NCBI GenBank assembly: GCA_027313705.1 | Contig: DAHVDE010000049.1 | Coordinates: 1-64,000 of the forward strand | Direction of reading: 5' to 3' | Origin: Actinomycetota bacterium | Lineage (GTDB): Bacteria; Actinomycetota; Actinomycetes; Streptosporangiales; Streptosporangiaceae | DNA length: 64,000 nt | Shown here: one piece after another, positions 1 through 8,308 of the stretch | Numbering within the stretch: the stretch's first letter is position 1 | Layout of the letters: the number at the start of each line of letters is the position of its first letter | Position numbers and translations under genes: made by a program | The notes under the pieces: model-generated | Seen by the model: only the letters and a program-made list of their open reading frames with translations | The model's database searches: none | What the model was told of the DNA's origin: nothing

Positions 1-12
1 CCCCCCTGAAGC

Positions 13-152
13 CAATCCGTACAAGGTCAAAGACGAGCCGCGACGTTGTACGGATTGCCTGCTAACCAATCTTCTCAAAAGGTGTATACCGGCCTGCATT
101 TGGCAGGTAATCCGTACAGGGTCGCTGCCGCCGAGCGCACCCTTTACGGAAT
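13..152. repeat. Composite paired-palindrome element, left copy (hairpins 13-57 and 109-152)
   Basis: Perfect 12-bp inverted repeat CAATCCGTACAA (13-24)/TTGTACGGATTG (46-57); second imperfect palindrome AATCCGTACAGGGT (109-122)/ACCCTTTACGGAAT (139-152). Related pair at 62064-62202. Confidence 0.8.
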
Positions 153-508
153 GGCTTCTTCAGAGATGATCCAGTAAACCAAGATCAACTGTTCTCTGCC
201 TGACAGCAGGTTCATCGACGAAGTGCTCAGGCTGGATCGCGCACAGGGCGGCCACCTAGCAGCCGAAGCGGTGTGCGAGCGCCTCGGCGACGGCTCGGCG
301 CGGGTGGCCGTTTACCGTGCGTGACGAATTGACACCGCCCGGTCACCGTGTCACTGAAGGTAGTCCTCGCCGTGCCCACCGGAACATGCTGCCGCGTCGT
401 TTCCTGTGCTAGGGCCGCGAGCCGCCCTGCGCTCCGGGCAGTTTGTCACCGGATGACCTACGGGTCCTGCTGGCACTGGCTGGGCGCGGTCTGGAGGGTC
501 TGGCGGGC

Positions 509-745
509 CTACAGCATGGCCTGAAGCATCACGATCCTGATTTGCTTGCGCAGGCTCGCCTCGTCGGGCGCGGTGACGGTGAGCGGTGGTTGCGTGCCGG
601 CCAGAGTTGCGGTGAGATTCCCACCGCGCCCAACCCGCACGTCCCAGTAGGGACCGGCTGGGCAGGCCTCCTCCGGCAGCCCGGCACCCGCGTCCTGGTC
701 GCCGTGGCCACCGCCTGGAACTTCGTTCCTATTATCGGCCGTCAC
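509..745 (-). CDS. Small (78 aa) hypothetical protein partnered with the upstream XRE/DUF5753 regulator
   Basis: GTG start at 745 overlaps the TGA of the upstream XRE gene (GTGA overlap); ends ...ASLRKQIRIVMLQAML*. Start shorter than the ORF-track frame. Confidence 0.6.
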   Translation of the reverse strand: MTADNRNEVPGGGHGDQDAGAGLPEEACPAGPYWDVRVGRGGNLTATLAGTQPPLTVTAPDEASLRKQIRIVMLQAML

Positions 746-1668
746 TGTGCTGCTGCCACCATTCCGGCGATCATGGCCGCTGATTCCTCTGCGGACATCG
801 CTGCCGCGGACAGCGCGTCGAATCTGCGTCGGAGCGCCGACACGGTGATGCCGCGCCTGATCAAGGTGAACTGTTCGTCGCCGTCGGCGCGGCAGGCTAC
901 CTCCTGATCGGCGGGATCGGGGAAGCTCAGCACGGTGAACGGGGCGCTCAGGACGGGGTGCGGTCTGTTCAGGGTGAGGATCTGCACGAGGCAAGATGAG
1001 CTGGCCGTCATGTTCTGCAGGTGAGCGAGCTGGGCGGTCATGACGGTGGTCGTGCCGACCGACCGCAGCAGCGCTGATTCGTCGATGATTGCGTGCACGC
1101 GGTGTCCGTTGGTCAGGATGTCCTGGCGCCGCCTGGTGACTTCGGCGAGCAAGCCGGTGTCCTCGTGGCCGAGGTCGGGCCGGGCGGCGCGGCAGGCCGC
1201 AGTGATGTAGTCGGGTGCCTGGAGCAGGGCTGGGATGGCTTGAAGGGCATAGGCGCGGCTGACGGCGGCGGCGGCTTCCAGGCCAAGGTAGTCGCCCATG
1301 CCATTCGGTAGTACGTGGTCGTAGCTGGCCCACCAGCCGTGGCGGTGGCCTTCGCGGGCGAGGTCGGCCAGCCGTCGGTGCTCGGCAGGATCGGTGACCT
1401 GGTAAAGGTTGAGCAGCATGCGCACGTAACTGGTCCTGGCCGGTGCCTGGCCGGTCTCGATCCGCGACAGCGTGCTTGCCGCGACGCTGAGTTCGGCGCC
1501 GGCGTCTTCGAGCCTCAGCGCACGGGTTTCGCGCAGGCGCCGTAGTTCGGCGCCGAGGCGGTGCCGCCTGATCACTGGGCCGTCCGGCACCGCAATGCTG
1601 GCGGCGAGGTCGCGCTGGTGCCCCTTGCCGGGCCGGTGTGCTGCGGCTTGGCCGACGATGGCGGTCAT
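742..1668 (-). CDS. Helix-turn-helix (XRE) transcriptional regulator with DUF5753-type C-terminus
   Basis: HTH segment LGAELRRLRETRALRLEDAGAELSVAASTLSRIETGQ; C-terminal DUF5753-like pattern (YITAACRAARPDL...QDILT...ESALLR). ATG at 1668 chosen for ATGA overlap with the upstream ORF. Confidence 0.85.
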   Translation of the reverse strand: MTAIVGQAAAHRPGKGHQRDLAASIAVPDGPVIRRHRLGAELRRLRETRALRLEDAGAELSVAASTLSRIETGQAPARTSYVRMLLNLYQVTDPAEHRRLADLAREGHRHGWWASYDHVLPNGMGDYLGLEAAAAVSRAYALQAIPALLQAPDYITAACRAARPDLGHEDTGLLAEVTRRRQDILTNGHRVHAIIDESALLRSVGTTTVMTAQLAHLQNMTASSSCLVQILTLNRPHPVLSAPFTVLSFPDPADQEVACRADGDEQFTLIRRGITVSALRRRFDALSAAAMSAEESAAMIAGMVAAAQ

Positions 1669-2030
1669 CGCGCCGGTGCCGGGCGGAGGACGTGCACGAT
1701 GACGGCGGCCGCGCTGGCCGGGTCGGCTGCGATCTTCTCTGCCCAGGACCACCAGTACTCCCATCCGCCCCCGCTGCCTGGCTTGGCATAGATGTCCTCG
1801 GACAGCGCCGCGGCTCCGGGTTCGGGGTTGCAGGCCCGAAGGCTTGGCATCCGCCCCGGCGGGGTCCGGACATGCGCCGTCCAGCCGTGCACCGAAAGCT
1901 CGCCGGCCAGGGCATCAAGCCCGGCAATCACGAGCGACAGCGACACCCTGGTCCGACGCGGTTCGGTGTGGACTGTCAGGTACCGCAGGCAAGCGACCTT
2001 GCGCTCGCCCGGAATCTGGGCCTTTGTCAC
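1665..2030 (-). CDS. Hypothetical protein, translationally coupled to the XRE regulator
   Basis: 121 aa ORF overlapping the next gene by ATGA; same strand. Confidence 0.6.
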   Translation of the reverse strand: MTKAQIPGERKVACLRYLTVHTEPRRTRVSLSLVIAGLDALAGELSVHGWTAHVRTPPGRMPSLRACNPEPGAAALSEDIYAKPGSGGGWEYWWSWAEKIAADPASAAAVIVHVLRPAPAR

Positions 2031-2100
2031 GGTGACTGCTGGCGATGGCGCTCGTCTCGTCCATGTGAACAGGTCGGACCACCGAACGGCAGTCCGGGAA

Positions 2101-2940
2101 CTAAGTTGCTTGTTGTTGCTCTATCTCGCCTTCGATGAGTGCTCGGGCCTGCTGGCCGTAGAGTGCGAGCTTAGAGTAGTGCGCGAATAGCCGGGTGTAG
2201 AGATCAACTTCTGCGGGCTGCTGAGCCTTGATGATGGCCGTATGCGTTTCGATGTCAACGATCCTGTCGTCGATCATGGTGAATTCGTTCATGATGGCGT
2301 AATGGGCAGTGCGGATTGGCAGGATGCCCAGATGAACGTTGGGCTGGGCACTGCGGTTGATCAGATGCTGCAGCTGCGTCACCTTGACTTCGGATTCAGC
2401 GAAGGTTGCGCGAATGGCATTTTCATAGATCACGAAGTGGAAGCGCCGCCTGCTGTCTTGCAGGATGTTTGCTCGCTGCATACGAACAGCCGCCGTCTCT
2501 GCTGAGGTATCCGGAAGTCCGAGGAGTTCGCTGAGTCGGGAGAGGACGAGCCTGGCGTATTCCTCGGTCTGGAGGAGGCATGGCAGGACGTCTACTGTAA
2601 ATGACCGGTACAGGCGGGCGTTAGCCTCTTCCTGCAGGACGGTTCTCTGGTAGTGGGCGGTTCCTGCGCGGAAGAGTTTGCGAAGCTCCCGATACATTCG
2701 CTCGATGCCTCGCGCCATAGCGACGAGTTCGGGGTATTCAGATTCGGCACGGCAGTGGAAGCACCAGAGTTCTAGGTCCGCCTCCGAGGGCATTGTGGCG
2801 CCGTGCTCGATCTTGGAGACCTTGGTGAAGTGCCAGCCCGCCTGCGCGGCCAGTTCACGACCGGACAGGCGGGCACTTAGCCGAAGGTCGCGCAGTCGGC
2901 TTGCAAGCGCCTGGCGTGCCTGCTCGACGTTCCTGGGCAC
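2101..2940 (-). CDS. Helix-turn-helix (XRE) regulator, DUF5753 family
   Basis: LASRLRDLRLSARLSGRELAAQAGWHFTKVSKIEHGATMPSEADLELWC followed by YRSFTVDVLPCLLQTEEYARLVL (typical DUF5753). Confidence 0.9.
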   Translation of the reverse strand: MPRNVEQARQALASRLRDLRLSARLSGRELAAQAGWHFTKVSKIEHGATMPSEADLELWCFHCRAESEYPELVAMARGIERMYRELRKLFRAGTAHYQRTVLQEEANARLYRSFTVDVLPCLLQTEEYARLVLSRLSELLGLPDTSAETAAVRMQRANILQDSRRRFHFVIYENAIRATFAESEVKVTQLQHLINRSAQPNVHLGILPIRTAHYAIMNEFTMIDDRIVDIETHTAIIKAQQPAEVDLYTRLFAHYSKLALYGQQARALIEGEIEQQQAT

Positions 2941-2943
2941 GGC

Positions 2944-3360
2944 CTAGGCGGGTTGATACTCATCGTGCGGGGTCGCCAGCGTCCAGACGTCCTCGAATGC
3001 CTTTGCGCATAGGGCTGCGAGGTCTGGCTCATCTGAGACCAGTTCGTTGCCAAGCCATCCGCCGCTTCCAGTGAAATGGTTGAACAGGGTTGTTCGCTGG
3101 TCGAATAGCCAGAAATCTGTTCCAGGTAGCGCTATTCGCGCAGCCTTCGTGCGAGGCAGCCAGCGGACTTCCTCGCCAGCCGCGATGTTGAGCGCCGTGC
3201 CCGCATACTCGTATCGGATGTAATCGCTGAGGGGTTCAGAGATGATCCGGGCACGCCGCAGGCGCACGCCACGCTCCTTGGTCTGGCGCATGAGATGTCG
3301 GCCGGTCTGTCCTGTCTGTAGCCCACAAAGTGGGTGAGCCGCCGTTGTTCGTGACCACAC
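2944..3360 (-). CDS. DUF6879-like protein
   Basis: Motif pattern RARIISEPLSDYIRYEY...NIAAGEEVRWLPR...FWLFDQRTTLFNHF; 3 bp upstream of the XRE gene. Confidence 0.75.
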   Translation of the reverse strand: MWSRTTAAHPLCGLQTGQTGRHLMRQTKERGVRLRRARIISEPLSDYIRYEYAGTALNIAAGEEVRWLPRTKAARIALPGTDFWLFDQRTTLFNHFTGSGGWLGNELVSDEPDLAALCAKAFEDVWTLATPHDEYQPA

Positions 3361-3582
3361 GAATGCATCTTAACTGCATGACTAAACCTCTCGAACGGGG
3401 ATTGCTTGTTGTTGCAGCATCGCGCACTCGTGAACTGCCGTCAAGGTTCTTGAGCGGTTCGTAGGAGCTGATCCTTGGACGACTTGCCAGCAGACTTGCC
3501 AGCAGTGTTGCCGCGCCATCGATTCCTGGTGGGCTGTGCCCCTGAAGTGGTGCTTCGTCGGCGCCGTCGCCACAATGTACCT

Positions 3583-6147
3583 ATGACCGCATTGCCTGAC
3601 TTGCAGGCCGCGCAGGGAAGCGACCGGAGGGCGGCCGGCCCGCAGCAGGCTCTCCCTGTCGTCGCGGTTCGCAAGGTCGTCGTGACCTTCGGGGCCATCA
3701 GGGCACTCGACGGCGTCGATCTGAAGATCGCGCCTGGCGAGGTCGTCGCCCTGGCCGGCGAGAACGGCGCGGGCAAGACCACGCTGGTGCGCTGCCTGGC
3801 CGGCGACATCAGGCCGGCCGGCGGGGAGATCCTGCTCAGCGGCCGCCCGCTTCCGGCAGACCCGCTTGCCGTCGCCAGGCACGGAGTCGGCGTGGTCTGG
3901 CAGGACCTATCGCTGTGCGACAACCTCGACATCGCGTCCAACCTGTTGCTCGGTCGTGAGCGCAGGCGCCAGTTGTTCTCCGACATCAGGATGCACGCCG
4001 ACGCATCCGCTGTGCTGGCGAGGCTCGGGATTCCGCTGAACGACACTACTCGCAGCCTCAAGTCGCTCTCCGGTGGCCAGCGGCAACTGGTCGCGATCGC
4101 CAGGGCGATGGCCGACCAGCCAGCATTGCTGCTGCTCGACGAGCCGACCGCCTCATTGAGTTTCAAGCACGGTGCGCAGTTCGAGGAACTGATCGGCGCG
4201 CTGCGCCGCCAGACCACGGTGGTGATCGCCTGCCACGACATCGACATGATGTTCCGGCTGGCTGACCGTATCGTGGTGCTGCGGCATGGCCGGGTCGTCG
4301 CCGATGTCAACCCTGGCGTGGTGCATCCCGACGATGTCGCCGCCCTGCTTTCCGGGCAGGAGATCGACTCGTCGCCGCGCCGGCAGCTCACCAGGCTGCA
4401 AGGCCTGACCGGCCGGCTGGTCGCCGCTGACCCGTCATCTAGCCTGTCGCTGATCTTGTCCGCGCTTTCCGCTGCGCTTGGCGCAGAACGGCTGTGCATT
4501 CATCTGGCGACCGGCAATGAACTGGTGTGCGCGGCCTCGCTCGGCCTGACCGAGGCGATGCGCGCGCAGTGGGCCAGGCTGCCGATCGGGCAGGCGGGCG
4601 GCCCGGCAGGCCGGGCCGCCGTTGCCGCGCGCACCGTCATCGCGCCGGACGCCCAGGCTGACTGGGGAACGTTCAGCGCGCTGGCGAAGGTAGCGGGGGT
4701 GGCCAGTTCCTGGTCGGTGCCCGTACTGGCCAGGGATGGCCTGGCCGGCGTGATCACCGGTCTGAGCAGTAAGCCTGGCCAGCCAGAGCGCGACCAGCTT
4801 GACCTGGTCACCGTCTACGCGGGTTACGCGGCGAGCGCGATCGAGCGTGACCGGCTGCTTGACGAGGTGACAAAACGCAACCGGGTGCTTGAGACGATCA
4901 GGGAAGTGCTCGAGACGCTGGCCGGCCCGATCCCGGTGAACGAGGGGCTAGGACTGGCGCTCCAGTCGCTGCGCCGCGGCCTGCAAGCCGACCTGGTAAC
5001 GCTGCTGACCTGCCCGGATGACAACTTTCCCGTATGCAGGGCCAGCGCGTCGCTAGCTGGTGCCGCCAACGCGGACGAGATGGCGCTCGGCATCGCGAGC
5101 ACGCTGTCGCGGGAGATGCGCGCGGACGGCAGGCGGAACGGCACCGCGCGCCAGATTCCAGGCGACGACGGCCGCTGGCGCCTGGCGGTGACCTTCGCTG
5201 CCCCGGCCGGACCCAGCGTGCTGCTCGCTAGCTGGGATAACGGGCCGCCAACGGCCGATGCCACTGTCCTGGTAGAAGATGCCGCGCACTCGCTCAGGCT
5301 GGCGCTTGAGCGGGAACAAGCCGGGCTGGCGCAGCAGGAGGCGACCGCGTTGCGCCGGTCGCAGGAACTGCAGCGGGACTTCCTTTCCAGGCTGAGTCAC
5401 GAGCTTCGCACGCCGCTCACCGCGATCAGGGGCTACGCCACGAGCCTGCTGCAGCCCGACGTGACCTGGGACGCGGAGTCGCAGCAGCGGTTCTTGACCA
5501 GGATTGCCGCTGAATCGGCGAGGCTCGGCAGGCTCGTTGATGACCTGCTTGACTTCTCGGCCATCGAACTCGGGATCTTGCGGCTGCAGCCCGACTGGTG
5601 CGACATCATGCTTGTGCTCGAGGCGGCGCTCGCCTGCCTGCCGCCGGAAGGCGCGGCCATGGTGGCGATCTCCTGTCCCGCCGACCTGCCCGTAGTCTGG
5701 GCCGATCACGACCGGCTTGAACAGGTCTTCGTCAACTTGCTCGGCAACGCGATCGGCCATAACGCCCCCGGCACCCAGGTGACCGTCGTCGCTGAGCCGC
5801 GTCCGCGCGGCTGCGTGACAGTGACGGTCAGTGATGCCGGAGTCGGCCTGCCGCCCGACGTGGCCGCGATGCCTTTCGAACCAAGGCGACGGCGCAGCGC
5901 CAAGGCGGGCGGTGCCGGCCTCGGTCTTTCGATCACCAAGGGCATTGTCACGGCGCACGGCGGCCTGCTTGAGGTCAGGCGGGCGCCCGTCGGTGCGAGC
6001 TTCGCGGTCAGGCTGCCAGTCGAGGACACTCCGGCGCCGCCGCCAGGCGCGAAGATCGAGCCGGAGATGACTGGCATGACGCCGGGAAGCGGTTCGCGGC
6101 AGCTGTGGCGTAAGGAGGCGGTCGGACGTGGCCGAGCAGGTCGCTAA
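3583..6147 (+). CDS. Fusion protein: sugar-type ABC ATPase domain + GAF-like sensor region(s) + histidine kinase (HisKA/HATPase)
   Basis: Walker A GENGAGKTT, Q-loop VVWQDLSLCDNLDI, signature LSGGQRQLVAIARA, Walker B LLLLDEPTA, H-loop IACHD; kinase H-box LSHELRTPLTAIRGY, N-box VFVNLLGNAIGHN, G-boxes DAGVGLP/GAGLGLSI. Start set at the internal ATG (3583). Confidence 0.9.
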   Translation: MTALPDLQAAQGSDRRAAGPQQALPVVAVRKVVVTFGAIRALDGVDLKIAPGEVVALAGENGAGKTTLVRCLAGDIRPAGGEILLSGRPLPADPLAVARHGVGVVWQDLSLCDNLDIASNLLLGRERRRQLFSDIRMHADASAVLARLGIPLNDTTRSLKSLSGGQRQLVAIARAMADQPALLLLDEPTASLSFKHGAQFEELIGALRRQTTVVIACHDIDMMFRLADRIVVLRHGRVVADVNPGVVHPDDVAALLSGQEIDSSPRRQLTRLQGLTGRLVAADPSSSLSLILSALSAALGAERLCIHLATGNELVCAASLGLTEAMRAQWARLPIGQAGGPAGRAAVAARTVIAPDAQADWGTFSALAKVAGVASSWSVPVLARDGLAGVITGLSSKPGQPERDQLDLVTVYAGYAASAIERDRLLDEVTKRNRVLETIREVLETLAGPIPVNEGLGLALQSLRRGLQADLVTLLTCPDDNFPVCRASASLAGAANADEMALGIASTLSREMRADGRRNGTARQIPGDDGRWRLAVTFAAPAGPSVLLASWDNGPPTADATVLVEDAAHSLRLALEREQAGLAQQEATALRRSQELQRDFLSRLSHELRTPLTAIRGYATSLLQPDVTWDAESQQRFLTRIAAESARLGRLVDDLLDFSAIELGILRLQPDWCDIMLVLEAALACLPPEGAAMVAISCPADLPVVWADHDRLEQVFVNLLGNAIGHNAPGTQVTVVAEPRPRGCVTVTVSDAGVGLPPDVAAMPFEPRRRRSAKAGGAGLGLSITKGIVTAHGGLLEVRRAPVGASFAVRLPVEDTPAPPPGAKIEPEMTGMTPGSGSRQLWRKEAVGRGRAGR

Positions 6148-6832
6148 GACCCGCGCGCTCGTCGTCGAGGACGATCCGAACATCGTGGATCTCATCAGGT
6201 CAAATCTGGCCGTGCGCGGATTCGATACGGTCGTGTCCACCGACGGCTCGCGCGCGCTGCAACTTCTCGATACCCAGTCGCCCGACATCGTGCTGCTTGA
6301 CCTCATGCTGCCTGAAGTCGACGGCTTCGAGCTGTGCAGGCAGATGAGGGAAAGATCGGGAGTCGCCATCATCGTCGTGTCGGCCCGCGGCGGCGAGCGC
6401 GACAAGGTGACCGCGCTCAACATGGGCGCCGACGACTACATGACCAAGCCGTTCAGCATCGAGGAGTTGCTCGCCAGGATCGCCGCGACGCTGCGCCGTA
6501 CCAGGCCCGTCGCGGCCAGCGACACTCAGCCGCAAGTCGTCGAGATCGGTGAGCTGCGGATCGATCTGGCCAAGGAAGAGGTGTTCAGGTACGGCGAGCG
6601 CGTGCATCTCACGCCCACCGAGTTCGCGCTGCTTCGGGAACTGGTCACCAACCGGGGCAAGCTGCTGACGCACGCTCACCTGCTGCGCCGGGTCTGGGGC
6701 CGGGGATATGAGACCGAGACCGAGTACGTGCGCGTGTACGTGCGCAGGCTGCGCGCCAAGCTGGAAGAGGACGGCGGCCCGCCGCTGATACTCACCCAGC
6801 CGCGGGCCGGTTACCGGCTGGCGGCCGACTAG
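6128..6832 (+). CDS. OmpR/KdpE-type response regulator
   Basis: GTG start overlapping the kinase; receiver VVEDD...LLDLMLPEVDGFELC...DDYMTKPF; winged-helix LTPTEFALLRELVTNRGKLLTHAHLLRRVWG...VYVRRLRAKLE. AAGGAGG 5' of the start. Confidence 0.95.
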   Translation: MAEQVAKTRALVVEDDPNIVDLIRSNLAVRGFDTVVSTDGSRALQLLDTQSPDIVLLDLMLPEVDGFELCRQMRERSGVAIIVVSARGGERDKVTALNMGADDYMTKPFSIEELLARIAATLRRTRPVAASDTQPQVVEIGELRIDLAKEEVFRYGERVHLTPTEFALLRELVTNRGKLLTHAHLLRRVWGRGYETETEYVRVYVRRLRAKLEEDGGPPLILTQPRAGYRLAAD

Positions 6833-6875
6833 GGCTGGCCCGCTGCCCGTGCCGATGCGCGATCGAATTATCACA

Positions 6876-6941
6876 GTTATGCGCCTGTTACCAGACCATG
6901 TTCCGTTAATGGATTTTTAACATGCGGCAACAGATGTTAAC
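6876..6941 (+). promoter_or_regulatory. Cluster of GTTA(A/C/T) half-sites upstream of the sugar-binding-protein gene (candidate response-regulator operator)
   Basis: GTTAT 6876, GTTAC 6887 (11 bp apart), GTTAA 6905 / TTAAC 6917 inverted, TTAACAT 6917-6923 / ATGTTAA 6934-6940 perfect inverted repeat. Confidence 0.5.
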
Positions 6942-7059
6942 GGCGCGTTTATCTGCTGGCATCTACAGTCAGGGGCGCAAGCAGGGCGGGCAAGCCAGGC
7001 AGGAGCCAGCAAGCGATCGCTGGCCGTGCGTGACATGCACAAATAACGAGGTGATCATC

Positions 7060-8268
7060 ATGCGTTCGGTCCCGAAGACTGCCGCTCTCATGGCAGTAGC
7101 TGGGACTGCCGCGCTGATACTCAGCGCGTGTGGCAGTTCAAGCAACACCAGTTCGACGACCAAGCTGAAGGCGTCGCAGATACCGAAGCTCAGCGCCACC
7201 TCCTTCAACCTGTCGTTCTCGGCGGTGAAGGAACTCAAGGTCCTGGCTGCGGCAGGCAAGGGAAGCATTGCCGCGATCCTGCCTGACACCGTGTCATCTA
7301 CGAGGTACACCGAGTTCGACGCACCGTACCTGAAGGAGGCGTTCGCCGACGCCGGACTCAAGCCGTCGCAGTACACCGTGCAGAACGCGCTTGGCAGCGA
7401 CGCGACCGAGTTCTCCGACGCTCAGGCCGACATCACCAAGGGCGCGACCGTCCTGATCATGGACCCGCTCGACTCGGGTGTCGGCGCCAGGATTGAGTCC
7501 TACGCCAAGTCCAAGGGCGTCCCGGTGATCGACTACGACCGGCTCACCCTGGGCGGCAGCCGCAAGTACTACGACAGCTTCAACAACCAGTATGTGGGCA
7601 CCTTGCTCGGCAAGGGACTCGTGAGCTGCATCGCCGCGTGGCATATCAAGAAGCCGCAGGTTGTCGTCATGCGCGGCGCTCCCACCGATAACAACGCCAC
7701 GTTGTTCGCTGATGGCTACGACGCGGTGCTCGCGCCGTACTTCACGAACCACACCTACACCGACGTCGCCAACCCGGCCGGCACCTGGGACCCGCCGACG
7801 GCGCTCAGCGAGTTCCAGGCCGTTTACACCAAGCACCCGAACATCAACGCCGTGCTGATGCCGAACGACGAGAACGGCGCGCCGATCATCCACTACCTGA
7901 AGACCCGCGGCGTCAGGCCGATGACTATCCCGATGACCGGCCAGGACGCCACCTTGACCGGACTGCAGAACGTGATCTCCGGCTACCAGTGCGGCACCGT
8001 CTACAAGCCGATCTACCTGGAGGCCCAGGCGGCGGTCGCGCTCGCCATGTACTTGCGGGCCGGCCTCACCCCGCCGTCCAGCCTGGTGAACGGCAGCGTC
8101 AAGGATGTGACCACTGGGGCAACTGTCCCTTCCATCCTGCTTACACCGGAATGGGTTACTCCGTCCAACATGGCCAGTACAGTCATCAGTGACAAGTTCG
8201 TGCCGGCGTCCCAGCTATGCGCGGCACCCTACACGGCGGACTGCACCAAGTACGGGATCTCGGGGTAG
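7060..8268 (+). CDS. Sugar ABC transporter substrate-binding lipoprotein (xylose/ribose-type)
   Basis: Lipobox LILSAC; periplasmic-binding protein pattern (TKGATVLIMDPLDSGVGARIESYAKSKGVPVIDYDR, PNDENGAP, MTGQDATLTGLQNVISGYQCGTVYK). Confidence 0.9.
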   Translation: MRSVPKTAALMAVAGTAALILSACGSSSNTSSTTKLKASQIPKLSATSFNLSFSAVKELKVLAAAGKGSIAAILPDTVSSTRYTEFDAPYLKEAFADAGLKPSQYTVQNALGSDATEFSDAQADITKGATVLIMDPLDSGVGARIESYAKSKGVPVIDYDRLTLGGSRKYYDSFNNQYVGTLLGKGLVSCIAAWHIKKPQVVVMRGAPTDNNATLFADGYDAVLAPYFTNHTYTDVANPAGTWDPPTALSEFQAVYTKHPNINAVLMPNDENGAPIIHYLKTRGVRPMTIPMTGQDATLTGLQNVISGYQCGTVYKPIYLEAQAAVALAMYLRAGLTPPSSLVNGSVKDVTTGATVPSILLTPEWVTPSNMASTVISDKFVPASQLCAAPYTADCTKYGISG

Positions 8269-8308
8269 CGATGAATTGTTGCGACCGGGCAAGGATGCCG
8301 CGGTGGTA

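Noticed and set aside
178-324. Short open stretch KINCSLPDSRFIDEVLRLDRAQGGHLAAEAVCERLGDGSARVAVYRA* (+ strand)
   Set aside because: Looks protein-like but lacks a start codon after the preceding stop; could be a gene remnant, not supportable as a CDS.
509-1927. 472 aa minus-strand ORF from the track
   Set aside because: Arg/Pro-rich out-of-frame reading over the XRE gene; only its last ~78 codons (from GTG 745) look like a real protein.
2106-3416. 14-bp match TTGCTTGTTGTTGC at 2106 and 3402
   Set aside because: Could be a vestige of a duplicated EQQQA-encoding 3' end of a DUF5753-type gene, but too short to support a claim.
5053-6423. 456 aa minus-strand ORF opposite the histidine kinase/response regulator
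   Set aside because: Antisense of a gene with clear domain motifs; typical high-GC shadow ORF.
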